27,715 nt of DNA from Chromera velia (taxonomy: Eukaryota; Sar; Chromeraceae): positions 1 to 27,715 of the forward strand of contig JAHBMJ010000881.1 in NCBI GenBank assembly GCA_018398765.1, given 5' to 3'. The notes under the pieces were generated by a model, which saw only the letters and a program-made list of their open reading frames with translations, did not search any database and was not told the origin of the DNA. Positions 11,632 through 22,536 of the stretch are shown piece after piece; position 1 is the stretch's first letter; every line of letters begins with the position of its first letter. The translations under genes were made by a program, and so were the position numbers.

Positions 11632-14600
11632 TCAAACGAGCCCTCCCACTTGCCCGACGCCACCCGCCAGGAACGCAGTCACGAAGGAAGGGGTTTTGCG
11701 CTGTCCGTAAAAGTCTCGGGGCCTCGCCTCTTCCTGCAGCACAAGCACAAAGAAAGAAAGCACATGCAATTCAGTATTGCGACGGGCTCTTGACATCTTC
11801 ATCAGGTGGGGCTTTGGAAAGCCAGAAGTCATCACAGAATGAATGACGCATACAGAGGGAGCGCGAAAGAAAAGTACAATAAGAGACCACCGTCCATCTC
11901 ACTGAGACTTTCTCTCTCTCTGTATTGCATCCCTTTCTCACCCACCTGCAGTCTACTTTCGAGTTCGATCAGATGATCCCCAAAGACCTTCCAGTAGAAC
12001 ATGCGAGGCTCTGGGAACTTGGGCGGCTCGGTGGCGAGTCCCGAACCCTTGGCGGCCCTCTCCCACTGAAGTTTCCCCTGCTCGTACCCTTCACATCCGC
12101 AAAGAACCCGCGCACCTCCACCACATGCACATACGCAGCAATGTCACAAGGCTGCAGCATGAGACCTGAGGCCTTCTCTTGCCACTCCCGTTCCTCCCGC
12201 AGCGCCTCGAACAACGCCTCGACTTTTGTCTTGACCTCATCGACACCGACCCTTCCGTTGGATTGAAATTCACAGAGGGCTCTCTTCCTTTCTTCAACGG
12301 CTTTCTGCGTCTCAGACACTCGCGACATGACCTCCTCGTTCAATTCGGTCACGAGAGAGTCCACTTCATTGCGGATGTCTTGGAAGACTTTCTCTCCTGG
12401 ATTCTGAGAAGAAGACGGCTGCTCGGCGTCGGACCGCCACCTTCCCCGAGGCCCCACGTTCCGCCGCCCCTCCTTTTCTCCTTCTCTTTTCCTCTGCCCC
12501 CGCTGTGCAAGAGCCATGGCCGCCCATAAGTACCTGAGAGGTGAATGAATTCGGACCGATGCATGTGAGACTATGAGGTCAGTCCTCAAGCCACATGAAA
12601 GATCGTCCAGGCTTCAATGAAGAATAAAAAGGGACGGATTCGGAGAGAGGAAGGCCGAGGGGTGCACAAGGCGACAAATTCGCCAGAGAAAACGCAACAG
12701 ACGAAGAACGGAATCAGGGAAGGGGACAGAAGGGTAAACGGAACAATTCAGCAAGAACGAACGAAGAAAAAAGAAAGTGGGAGCAACGCAAACGGAAAGC
12801 GTGCAGGTAGCAGCGCACGCAATGCGCAAATGAGAAGAAAAGAAATTCTTCAGCAAAGCGGATCGATGCAGAAGAGCTCGAGTCGAGAGGCGGGCGCACA
12901 CGCAGAGGTGACACGGACTCGATCATTCAGCAAATCTGCGGCCCGAAAGCAACTTTATAGCCGACCTTCTACTCCAATCGGACACTTTCGCGGACACCTG
13001 GTCGAATCGCGAAGTCTCACCGGGAGGTCGCTTGATCGCCCGCAGTTTCTCGAGTACACGATCAGAGTGCTTCAAGATGTACTGCAAAATAAAACCACTC
13101 ATTGAATTTCAATTCCATGTTTTGCAAACTTGCAGAAGCATTGGGGCTACCTGAAAAGGTCCTCCGTGCAAAAATGTCCGAAATGCGACCTGCTTTGTCT
13201 GCCTGTCGCTTGTCCGTGGATCACTACACAAAAGATTGAAACCGAAACTGGAAAAGGCGCAGCACAAAGCGGGGATACGGCAGAAGCCAAAAAAGAATGG
13301 AGCTGCAGATATGAATGAAGGCAAATAAAGGCAAACCGGCAGAGAAGGAATCTCGGGCTCTCACCTGATGAGGCGCCACAGTGACTGCTTCTTTCATATT
13401 CTCCTCTTTCCTCGCTTCGCTGTCCATCACGGTTTGCAGGTACCTCTCGCGCAGGTCCTCTGCAGAAAGAGATCAATCCGTCGATCAAAATACTTCAACT
13501 AAGAGAGAGGAGGAATACTCGCACTGGGAATACACTCTCTGTGCCCTGCAAATCGTTTGTCGTTGTGTGTATTTGAGGAAATAAAGCAGCTGCAACGACT
13601 CGTTTGAACCATCAGCACCGCCGACACAATTCATTCAGGAGAAGACATGCAGAGAGGCGGATCCAAAGACAGGGGAGAGAATGAGAGAAACAATGTTTTC
13701 TTCTCTCACCTGTCTTCGGCCTTTCTTTCAGGGACACGGTGGTCCAGAGAGACAGACGTTCTTTTGCTTGGATTCGCATGCAGAGAGATTGCATGTTATT
13801 TCACAGAGAAACAAACAACTTAACCAGCAAAAAAATGCACAGACCCAGAGATACACAAACACACACGCAGGGAAAGGAAGCGAGGGAAAGATAAAAAGCG
13901 CACGAAAAGACAGTCAGAGAGACAGAGTGACAGAACGGCAGATCGATATTCAAACACACAGGTAGGTGCGTATGGAAAGAAAGGCAGGCCACCCCGACGC
14001 ACCAAGAATGCAATCCTGTGCGATTTCCACACCGCGGTCGGTCTTCCTGAGCCCCCTCCACTGCTTCATCTGGTGAGCCCACTGAAAGAAAGGGTACTGC
14101 CCCCCCAATCCCCCCACTGTCCCCTGCGCTTTGTCTTCACCGTCTTTCACAAAGTCAACGCGAAAGTCGGGGGCTCGCAGGGCGGTGCGTGTGGGTGCGC
14201 TTCCAACGTGCTTCTGCCAGTCTGTCGTCCAGTCCAAAAGCAGAGGGTGCAGCTTTGTGAGCTTGTCCAACAGTTTCGGGTTGGAGCGAATTCGTGCAGA
14301 TCCATACCCGAGGAGCTTCTCGTTCTCCCACGTCATCGATCCCACAGAGAGGATGGCGGATGCAAACAAAAGCATGTCTGCGTTCAGCCCCAGAATTCTC
14401 AGACGTCCACTCGTGAGAGTTCGGAAATCTTCCGCGGGAGTGATGCCCTTGGGAAGCGGCATGGCAGGGAGCGCGTGTCTGCGGGTCAGGGCGGTGTGCG
14501 GAGACTTCGGTCTATTTCCGCCCTCTTTTGGGCAGAGAGCAACAGACATTCTGCGCATTTTCTGCCTTTCATGATCGTCCCCTTCCTCAGCCTTTCTCTT

Positions 14601-17600
14601 TCCCTTGAGACTATCCGGGAGTTCTTTCTCAGAAGGAATCCCCCTCCCCGGCCCTAGGAGGGGGGCAAACGACCCCGGGGGGGTGAACTCAGAGCTTCCC
14701 GGCGGATGAGCTGAACGAAGTCCCGTGCTCACAGCGGCTGCGGCCGGGGATGTGTCTTCATCAGAATCTGGGGACAGAGACACGGTGGGGAGTCCAGAGG
14801 GGCGCCGGGTGAGTCCCTTTTTCTGGTGAGGAGGAGATACATTTGAGGACGCAGCCTCTTCGGAAATTGGATCGAGAGTGGGTCCCTTCGAAAAGGGAAT
14901 GCTGCGGCATCCGTGAGAGACCGGGAGGGAGCTGATGTGTGCGGTTGAAGCCGCGGCAGCTGCTGCTGGGACTTTGTTGGAGGGGCTGTCAACGGGAAGG
15001 GAGACGGACCGCCGAGGGGACTGAGAGAAGGAAGAAGGGGGGGGCATCTCAACGTCGTCAGATTTTGAATCTTTCGAACCCAAAAAAAGATTCTTCACGT
15101 GCTGAAGAAACTCCAGCTTTTCCTTGTCCGGATGTTTCAGCAGTGCGTGGGAGAGGACCCACCCTTCGTCGCCATCGAAATCCCCCCCCATTCCCAGGTG
15201 CCGTGCCCCCCCCCTCGTTGAGAACACGAGCACGTTTTTGAGTCCCAAGAAGAGAAAGGCCTGAAAAATTGGCGAGTCTCTTGATAGGAATATGACTTTG
15301 TATTGAATCTCCCAGGGGAAGTTGATGGGAAATCTGCATTCAGAGTTTTTTCAGACACAGAAAGGCAGGCACAAAAGAAATAAATCACGAGTGGGGTTTT
15401 GAAAGGTGAGCTTTGCAGGCCCCCGCAAATCGATTGATCGAGCTGCGAGGAGGAGATTGATTGAGATCTGAAAGACCCTTCAGCATGTTCTGAATCTCGG
15501 TTCTGAATAAAGACGCATCAAAAAACTCAGACAGACAGCCCACTTGACTCCGTACCTGCAGACGGTGTTCTCTCCCTGGATGACAACCAGCCCCTCCTTG
15601 CCGTCAAGAAACGCTCTGTCAATGATCAGCGCACACTGTCCAGGTTCAAGCAGGCCCCAGAAATCTGAAATCATTCGCAGTGGCATCATGCGACCCCCCT
15701 GTCCGTCATCGAGCAGCTGTACCTTCTTGCAGGTTTGCTCTATATTGTAGCCCATTTTTTGGTACACTCTCTTCAGAATGTACGCATCCCCCGCCTTCGC
15801 ACACCAACCCGCGCCCACAGCGTCATACACAATGGCGTCTGGTCCCGTTCGATCCTTCAGGAAGGTCGAGTCTCTTCCCTCCTCTTCGGCCTCTTCAGGC
15901 TGTGTCCACACGGACAAGGAATCATCGATGTCGTCGTGTGTGTCGTCAACGTCAGGATTCTGCTCTCCAGCACCAGTCAAGAGAGAACCCTCCCTCTGCA
16001 AGGCACAAGGAGAAGAATGAAGAGTTTGCGGAATGTTTTTGTTCTGTCCTCCACCACCATATGAATGCGTCGCTCCTCTTTTCACCTCGCTTCGCCATTT
16101 AGTGCGCATGCCAAAATGATATCCCGCTCCGTCTTCGCATACACTCCCAGTATCTCACTCAGTCCTTTACTTCCTCCTTTTTTGCGTCCTCTGGCTCTGA
16201 AATCGCCTTTCTGCTCGTCGTCCCTCTCTGGTCTGCTTCTGAACCCCCCCTTCTTCATTTGTTCAGCTCTGTGGTCTGCTTCTGAACCCAAACTTACCCT
16301 TCGCCTGACTTCTCTCCTGAGGATCCGTCGGAGGGTCTCTGCAACGTCTGCTGAGTCACGAAAGGCGTCCTGCATGCATGCAGAGATCGTCGGAGGGTCG
16401 CACGGAAACATCCCATCGATGAGGGCCGGCAGTGCCCTCCATCTTGACATGCAGAACAGTCAGAGAAGAGAGCGGGCACAGAGACGAGGAGGCACAGAGA
16501 GAGACCAGGATGCAGAAACAAGGCATCAATTCAGCTCTGCGTGGAGACAAAGGAGGGAGAGAGTGGATGAGAGGCGCAAGGCAGATAGAGTCAGATACAG
16601 ACAGGCAATTGGACAGACAGCCCAGATCCCCCCCAGCTGACCCTGATGACTCTCTGCAGGTCTTCTCTTTTGAACGCCCACTCCGCATGGAGGAGAAACT
16701 GTCGAGCCAGGTGGCCCCTCTTCGGACTCACAAACTCAGGCCCGATCACCTCCATCGATATGTCTCCCTCGAACACGTGCGTCGGTTGGAAGGTTGGAGG
16801 CTCAATCCCTAAATCCTTCCTTGGATCGCCCTCTGGCATCCGTATCGGGAGGAAAAACGGCGTGAGGGCCTCTCCCTCCAGCCTCTTCCACCCGGACTTG
16901 GTGCCCCCTCCGGATTTGTTCGGATTGTCCGGCTGCATGCGAGCGAGAGTTTGCGGGTGTAACGTACAGAAACGAGAAAAGGACCGGAAAGCATGGCTGA
17001 TGCCGGATGGGGGCACGAAAGAAAAGGGGAACAATTTTAGTGGAGAGTTGAGATGGAAAGTCTTTCTGAATCAATCTGACGAGAGTCTGCTGTGTTCACG
17101 GTTCTCACGGCAACCGACTCACCCCCAACTTGAGCATGCCCTTGGTCAGCATCATGTCGTATCCCTCCGGAAGATCCCTCACCCGTACCAGGACGCCCTT
17201 AGCAATTCCAAAGGCCCCTTCAGAGGACTCTCCGTACATGCGCACCTGCCAAGTGAGGGGTCCTTCAGGTCCAAACTTCTCTAACGTTGGGGCCATCTTG
17301 TCTTTCCCTTCGCCGTAAAATTCGATACGCTCACGCTTGTAGAGGTAGAGGATTTCTGCGGCGAGTTCCTGCGAGATCCCGCAGTTGCCGTCCGTGTGGT
17401 TCTCGCTAGGGTTCTCGCCATCGATCTCGATGTCGTTCACGAGCAGAATCCGGAGGGGCCGGGAGATGTCGACTTGGAGAGAGCGGCTGCAGAGAGCAGA
17501 GCAGTCAGAGGGAGGGTGGAAATCGGACTGCACATCGATAGAAAGCTTCCACCGCGGAGAAATAGACAGAAACAGAGCGGTTGGAGGGGGGGGGGGGGGG

Positions 17601-18444
17601 GACAGCAGGGGGGGGAGAAGAAGCGAGGGCGGAAAGAAAGAGTCAGCAAGGCAAAACGTGCTAGGGAGGAGACGCAGTGTCGCACACACACAGAGGCTGC
17701 GAACCAGGGGGGGGGACCGATGGGGGTCACCAGAAGGAAGGGAAGTGGAAAAGATGAAATCAATGCCCCTCAGACGCATGCGGGGAAGTGGAGAGAAAAA
17801 GTTAAGGAGAGAGACAAAGTAGACCGACTCGGACCCCCCCCCTACACACGAGAGAGGAAGGGAAAGAGCGAGAGGGAGAGAAAGACGTGAAGATACACGG
17901 AAACTGTCAGAAACACGTAAGAAAACATGAGAACGCATGGAGAGTGCGTACGTTGCGCAGAGAGAGACTCTGGCCAGTCTCTTGGGCTCCTTCTCTTCCC
18001 AATCGAAAGGCGCTATTTTCTCTTGGCTTTCTCTTCGGAGACGCACATAGCTGAGAGAGTGTGATCCTTCATGTGGCTGTCAGACCCGGGAATCAGGTAC
18101 CACCTGACTGCCGGACTTCCCCCGCCTCCGGCTTCAATCATTCCCTTTTCATGAGAAAGGCCAAACATCTTCGACAGAAGCCCTTTACGGCGTTCTTCAG
18201 AGATGCTCCGGTCCAAGGCGAAGTTCCCAAAGGACACCTCCGGTCTATGCCGCTTGAAATGTTCAAAAATGGCCCGCTCGAGTCTACTGCTTTGAAGCTT
18301 CTTTTTTTCTATAAAGCGATAATGCAGCTTTTCCCCGTCTACATCCCCAACCTCGAAGAAACGGACAGGGGTACGGCGTCTATCCTTCATGGGTTCCCCC
18401 ACCGCGTCCGTAGAGGCCCGGGCCTCGTGAGACTCTGCCGACAT
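11632..18444 (-). CDS. Cellular RNA-dependent RNA polymerase (RDR/QDE-1 family), two frame breaks
   Basis: The family copies single-stranded RNA into double-stranded RNA for RNA silencing. Exons (minus): 18444-17952, 17486-17123, 16932-16642, 16369-16298, 15995-15556, 15333-14003, 13766-13710, 13459-13365, 13198-13151, 13081-12998, 12502-11946, 11733-11632. All phases agree and give about 1,311 residues if the two frame breaks are bridged. Family signatures in order: ARVSLCAT (about 158-165), comparable to the family's ARxGxCFSST region; NDIE...TDGNCGIS (about 182-203), matching the DIE...SDGxGxIS block; WQVRMYG...AKGVLVRV (about 244-266), matching QIRxxGxKGVL; LEPGQCALIID, matching LxxGQVFV; and catalytic GGDFDGDEGWV (D605, D607, D609, encoded at 15182-15168), matching the DxDGD loop. 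A Ser/Pro/Ala-rich insert of roughly 200-250 residues follows the catalytic loop. The N-terminus is short for the family. An in-frame TGA precedes ATG 18444, but an upstream exon cannot be excluded. Exon 7 (57 nt) has a weak acceptor. Confidence 0.9.
12087..12089 (-). other. Frame break 2 in the RNA polymerase gene (G run, last-but-one exon)
   Basis: On the minus strand the frame ending ...Arg-Gly-Phe-Phe-Ala-Asp-Val-Lys changes at a GGG run to the frame continuing Gly-Tyr-Glu-Gln-Gly-Lys-Leu-Gln-Trp-Glu-Arg. Both sides look like good coding sequence, and the second frame leads in phase into the final exon. One extra G would make them continuous. The alternative is a 53-nt intron from GTGCAT to GAGCAG, which lacks a pyrimidine tract and would delete good coding sequence. 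Confidence 0.65.
17582..17600. repeat. Long G homopolymer in an RNA polymerase intron
   Basis: An uninterrupted G run in the 464-nt first intron of the minus-strand polymerase gene, which reads as a C-rich tract on the coding strand. Further G or C runs occur at 17709-17715 and 17836-17843. Such runs are unreliable in assembly. Confidence 0.9.
18016..18019 (-). other. Frame break 1 in the RNA polymerase gene (A run, first exon)
   Basis: The opening frame runs through ...Ser-Glu-Glu-Lys-Ala-Lys-Arg-Lys and meets TAG at 18015-18013. The next reading frame, from the same point, continues Ile-Ala-Pro-Phe-Asp-Trp-Glu-Glu-Lys and joins the next exon in phase. One extra A in the AAAA run restores continuity. 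A 53-nt intron (GTGGTACC to CTCTCAG) would also restore frame and has a good acceptor. It would, however, remove a segment that resembles the family's conserved FLxxSxSQxR region. Confidence 0.65.
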
Positions 18445-18712
18445 GAGAGGGCCTGGGAATTCAATGCCGTCTTTCGTCTGATCCCGTCAATTCCGGTCTC
18501 TCGCTGAGTCGCGAAGAAAACTCTCAGACTGAAACAGAGGCACACAATCATGCAAGCCTTTGGCAGTCGACGGTCCATGCATGCATGATCGGCACGTATC
18601 GGCACATGTCCCTTGAATCATGTGGTAATGGTGTCAAATGTAATAATTGCAGCTTTCTGAATCCCTGAATGTTAAGGAAGATTCTTTCTGATGTTGAAAT
18701 TTCTGCATGCAC

Positions 18713-19044
18713 GGGGACTCGTACAAAATATAAAACGTAACGGCGTTACGTCCCCCCCCCCCCCCCCCCTAGCCCGGCCTCCCACGGTTGCTCATGGACT
18801 CTGACATGGAGGACGGATGCTAGAAACGGCACTGTTGCAACTGTTTTTGACCAGAAAGGAGTGAAAGAGCGAGTCCATCAGGATATCACCTGGCCTTTTA
18901 GGTCTCTACTCTGTGTCTGATCGATTTTTAGTACTTTTGGGAGTTCACTCTTCGCTGGAAGGGGAGGCGTGGAGGGTATAACCCCCCCCCCCCTAAAACC
19001 CCAAACGTAACGCCGTTACGTTTTAACCTTTTGTACGAGTCCCC
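18713..19044. mobile_element. MITE-like non-autonomous DNA transposon, 332 bp, with terminal inverted repeats
   Basis: The left end reads GGGGACTCGTACAAAA, followed two bases later by TAAAACGTAACGGCGTTACGT. The right end is its reverse complement with about four mismatches or small gaps, ending GTACGAGTCCCC at 19033-19044. The inverted repeats are about 38 bp. Each contains a near-perfect palindrome, ACGTAACG-N-CGTTACGT. A C run follows the left repeat (18751-18769) and another precedes the right one (18982-18993). No transposase is encoded. No clear target-site duplication is visible: flanks are TGCAC on the left and CATAG on the right. The superfamily is therefore unassigned. Confidence 0.8.
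18751..18769. repeat. C homopolymer inside the MITE-like element
   Basis: About 19 consecutive C residues directly after the left terminal inverted repeat. A shorter C run mirrors it near the right repeat, at about 18982-18993. Confidence 0.9.
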
Positions 19045-20812
19045 CATAGGCCCATGGGCATCCCCACGCAGGCAGACAGGTAAGCGGGCAATTTCCTGCC
19101 TGCATGCATAGCTATATATAGCTGAGATGCCTATATCTGACGCAAGCAAGCTTGCGAACGGCCTTACGTGTATGATGTGAAGCTTTGTATTATTTTAAGT
19201 ATATATGCTATATTAGCAGCTACATATACAGGGGTAACTTTTTTTCTGACTATCACATTCAAGTTGCAATTCAAATTATGAAATGAAGCCTAAGAATTAT
19301 TAGATTAGTGCTCCAACTAGGTTCAGACATCCTTTAACTAACTAACTAACTCTAGAACTAACTAGATGTTTGCATCATGTAAAGAGTTAGGCAAATAAGT
19401 GCATGACTGCATAACCAGGATTCTGACCCAGGAAGCGCCTGCGTGCCCCCTAGCGTGCCCCTGTATACGTCATTCCTAGCTGATCCCGTGATGTATAAAC
19501 TTTTTTATCCACTCGTTCATGTGTTTAAGTCATTCACTGACATTCTTCGCCTCTACGCTTGCACCCTTAGCAACAACGTCCACGCACGTAATGAAGGCAA
19601 AATGAAACGCAGCAACGAGGCTCAGGCTATATGCAGCCCTCACCCATCAGCTTTAAATTCCCTCGTGGACCATATCATCAAACAGTCAGTCAGAAAAACG
19701 CCAAAATCGATCCCCTGCTTTGACCCTGTCGATATGACAATTCAGTCATTCCGTCATGTATGCGCGGTCCCTCCTTTCTCTTTTTCAATTGCCGAAGAAA
19801 GGAAGGAAAGGGGACGAACAGATCACCAAGGCAGCCAAACAAATGGCCTTTCTTTCAGGAACTTCCATGTCACAAAATCTCCCTGCCTGAGGCTACCAAC
19901 AGAAAAAGCCGGGAAGATTGCGGCGCCCTTCCTCGACCCTTTCTCTGGTTGATCTCTCCCCCCTTGCACCATCATGCATCCACCCTGCTCGATCCTTCTT
20001 AGCGGACTCTTCTGTGAACACATGCGTGGCAAAGGGTCGCAAACCATTGAAGGGAATTAAGCCATTGCGCCATGAAGAGACGGGGGGAAAGTCAGGCACC
20101 TCAGCGACCCTTTAAAAAAAGAAGAAAAAACCTTGTCAGCTTACAACCATGCAGAGGGAACTTTCCCACTTTATCATGCACCTATTTGCAGGTTCTTCTT
20201 ACACATGTCCACGCACCCAGCCGTACACCGCTTTACGGACAAACGGACACGCGCGCACGCGCGACACACACGCACACACAGGAGGGGTAGGGGGGGGAGG
20301 GACAAGCAAGAGCATTTACAGGTTTGCCCCTGGCTTCTCATACAGTAGACAGAGGAAGTAGTGAAGCGAAAAAAGCGCGGGGGGGTAGTGCTGTGAGGCT
20401 GCACTCGAGGTAGACGGCTGATGCAGGAATCTTGTTCTCTTCTTCTTCTCTTCCTTCAGACAGAAATCAAAGAGGATCCTCTGCGTGCGTCACCATTCGG
20501 CCCTCTCGAGTCTTGATTGTCAATCTTCCTTCCTTCCTTCCTGTGTCGGTCATCTGTGGTCTCTCCCTCTCTGTCCCTCTCGGCATCTATTCGCGCAGGT
20601 CCCCCACCTCCATACCGACATTATTTCTTCGGCTGCCACGCATATTTTTGACTTCCTTTGTTTCGCCGCCCGACTTTCTTTCTTTCTTTCCGTTCCCACG
20701 CAGACCCGCTCGAACAACACAAACGCGAATGCATGAAAAAACAGTGAATGACGCACGCAAATGCTCTTGACCACGCAAAAACCGTCATGAAGAGTTCTGC
20801 GTGACGTGTCAG

Positions 20813-20890
20813 GTGAAAAAGTCGGATGAAAAGGAAGGAAGGAATACTGGCAATGCCTTCCGTGTTTGGAATGAGGTCTTTCAGAACTTC
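20813..20890 (+). other. Possible exon with a C2-domain-like stretch
   Basis: After a CAG at 20810-20812 the frame reads VKKSDEKEGRNTG, then AFRVWNEVFQNF. The spacing of Lys/Arg, Asn-Thr and the Val-Trp-Asn-Glu-x-Phe word recalls the calcium/lipid-binding C2 signature around NPxWNExF. The acceptor lacks a pyrimidine tract and the frame has a stop shortly upstream. I could not link it to neighbouring exons, so this may be chance. Candidate acceptors nearby with good pyrimidine tracts are at 20459, 20702, 21069 and 21721. Confidence 0.22.
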
Positions 20891-21721
20891 TCTGCCCCTT
20901 CCGTGTGCGGAAGGAGCACTGCCTCAACGCTTTCTCTCTCGGCACTTCTGTGCACCCCCTTGCTTTCCCCGGAAGGAATGCCGACCAGACGGAATTAAAG
21001 AGGACCGATGAAACCAACCATCATGATGTCAAAATTGCCCCGCTACACACCTTCTTTTCTTTTCCCTTCAGAGCATCAGATCAGACACGAGAGACACCCG
21101 CAAAGAGAAAGCGCGACGCAGCTTTTCTGCCAGTCACACAAGGATAGCGAGGCCTGCCCATCCATCCATCACCCCATCACTCCCTCCCTCAGGACACCCA
21201 ACGAAGGAAGCAGTGAAGCGCTACGACGGCCACTCACGCACATGCGCATGCACGGACACACACGACACGGGAGGGAAATGGAGGCATTGTTTGTTGTTGT
21301 ATTTTGCATCCAAAAAGTGTAGATAAGAAGCGCGATTGGAGTCACTAGGGAGCATAAATGCAGAACGCAAATCTCGCTGAAATGGGAGAAAGGGGGTCGC
21401 AATGCTTCCTTTGTGCTGAGCGCACAGTACCCTCCCAGTCCTCCCCTTCTCTCTTCTGCCTCTTTGAATCAGCACCGACTGAAGGATGGTCGTCTTTCTA
21501 CTTCAGGCCCTCTGCACACGCCCCCCCCCCCCGACCCACACATTTGTGTCTTTCTTTCTTTCTTTCTTTTCTTTTCTTTTCAAAAACCTGCAAGCGAGCG
21601 CAGTCAGATGATCGATCCTTTCTCGTTTTGGGTAGGAAGATAAGAAGAAGATTTGACACACGAAGGACACGACTACATCACAACACTCTTTTTCCTTCTT
21701 CTTCTCTGTTCATTTGTGCAG

Positions 21722-22166
21722 CTGCGGGAGGACTGGAAGAGAAGGAAGGAGCAAGGAAGAAGACCTTCCCTCCAACTCATCTGACGATCATGCAGCCGCA
21801 CTTTTTTTTTGCACTTCATTTGTCGGTCTCTCCGCTTTGAACTTCATTCCTCCATTTTCTTTGCTCTGTCTGTCTCGAGGGATATGGAGAAAGAACAAAA
21901 ACCAACGCACCCCCCCACCTATAAGAAAGAATCAGGAGAACAGCTACACAGGACACGAAAGACGAAACGACGCATGGATACATTGCAATGGGAAAAGAAG
22001 GCAGGGAAGGAAGGAGCGAATCAAAGAAAAGAATACCGTTGAACTGAACAACACAACAGCGCTACCATATCAGCATCAGCAAGGAAGGAATCACGCCATG
22101 AAAGAAAAAGAAAGAAAAGGAAGTGTGGAGGCAGTTGCTGTATTTATTCGTAGGCTGACAGGTTGA
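21722..22166 (+). other. Possible 3' exon of an unplaced plus-strand gene
   Basis: A strong acceptor (pyrimidine tract then TTGTGCAG) precedes 21722. In phase 0 the following sequence reads Leu-Arg-Glu-Asp-Trp-Lys-Arg-Arg-Lys and reaches TGA at about 21782-21784. In phase 2 the frame stays open to 22166. Without an upstream exon the phase, and therefore the product, cannot be chosen. Confidence 0.2.
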
Positions 22167-22500
22167 CAACCGCATTTGGATGGAAGAACGAGACGCGCCC
22201 TTCCCTCAGTCAGGATGCATTCCATTAACTTCTCCATGCAAATTTTTAGTCCAGCATCCATGCATCGGAGGAGGAAAGAAACAGGAAGAGAAGAGGAAGA
22301 TGAAGGAAGGAAGGAAATACGCTCATTGTCCACGAACTTGGAAGGAAAGGAAAGGAAAAAAGGGAGGGGAGGAAGCGCTACCGGGTCAAGGACAAGAAAA
22401 GAAACACACCCAAGCTCTCGCTCGCTGTCTCCTGTCTGTCCTGTTGCCCTTCTCTTTCCTCACCCCAACCCAGGCACGTCCAATCAAATGCAAATCCTGT

Positions 22501-22536
22501 AAATGAATGAATGAATGAATGAATGAATGAATGAAT
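22501..22536. repeat. (AATG)n tetranucleotide repeat
   Basis: About eight perfect AATG units between the two minus-strand genes, not within any supported exon. Confidence 0.95.

Noticed and set aside
12617-13105. 162-codon plus-strand open frame
   Set aside because: It lies antisense to a pyrimidine-rich intron and an exon of the RNA polymerase gene. It is basic low-complexity sequence with no domain.
17385-17890. Two plus-strand open frames of about 145-165 codons
   Set aside because: They are antisense to the polymerase exon and its purine-rich intron. The Gly/Arg/Lys content reflects the intron composition.
19443-19952. 169-codon plus-strand open frame starting with GTG
   Set aside because: No recognisable domain, no ATG at the start, no splice context, and it lies in the repeat-bearing spacer. 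Possible but unsupported.
21714-22166. 150-codon plus-strand open frame
   Set aside because: All three frames stay open for some distance and the composition is low-complexity. Only the strong acceptor at 21721 is noteworthy, and it is recorded as a low-confidence exon.
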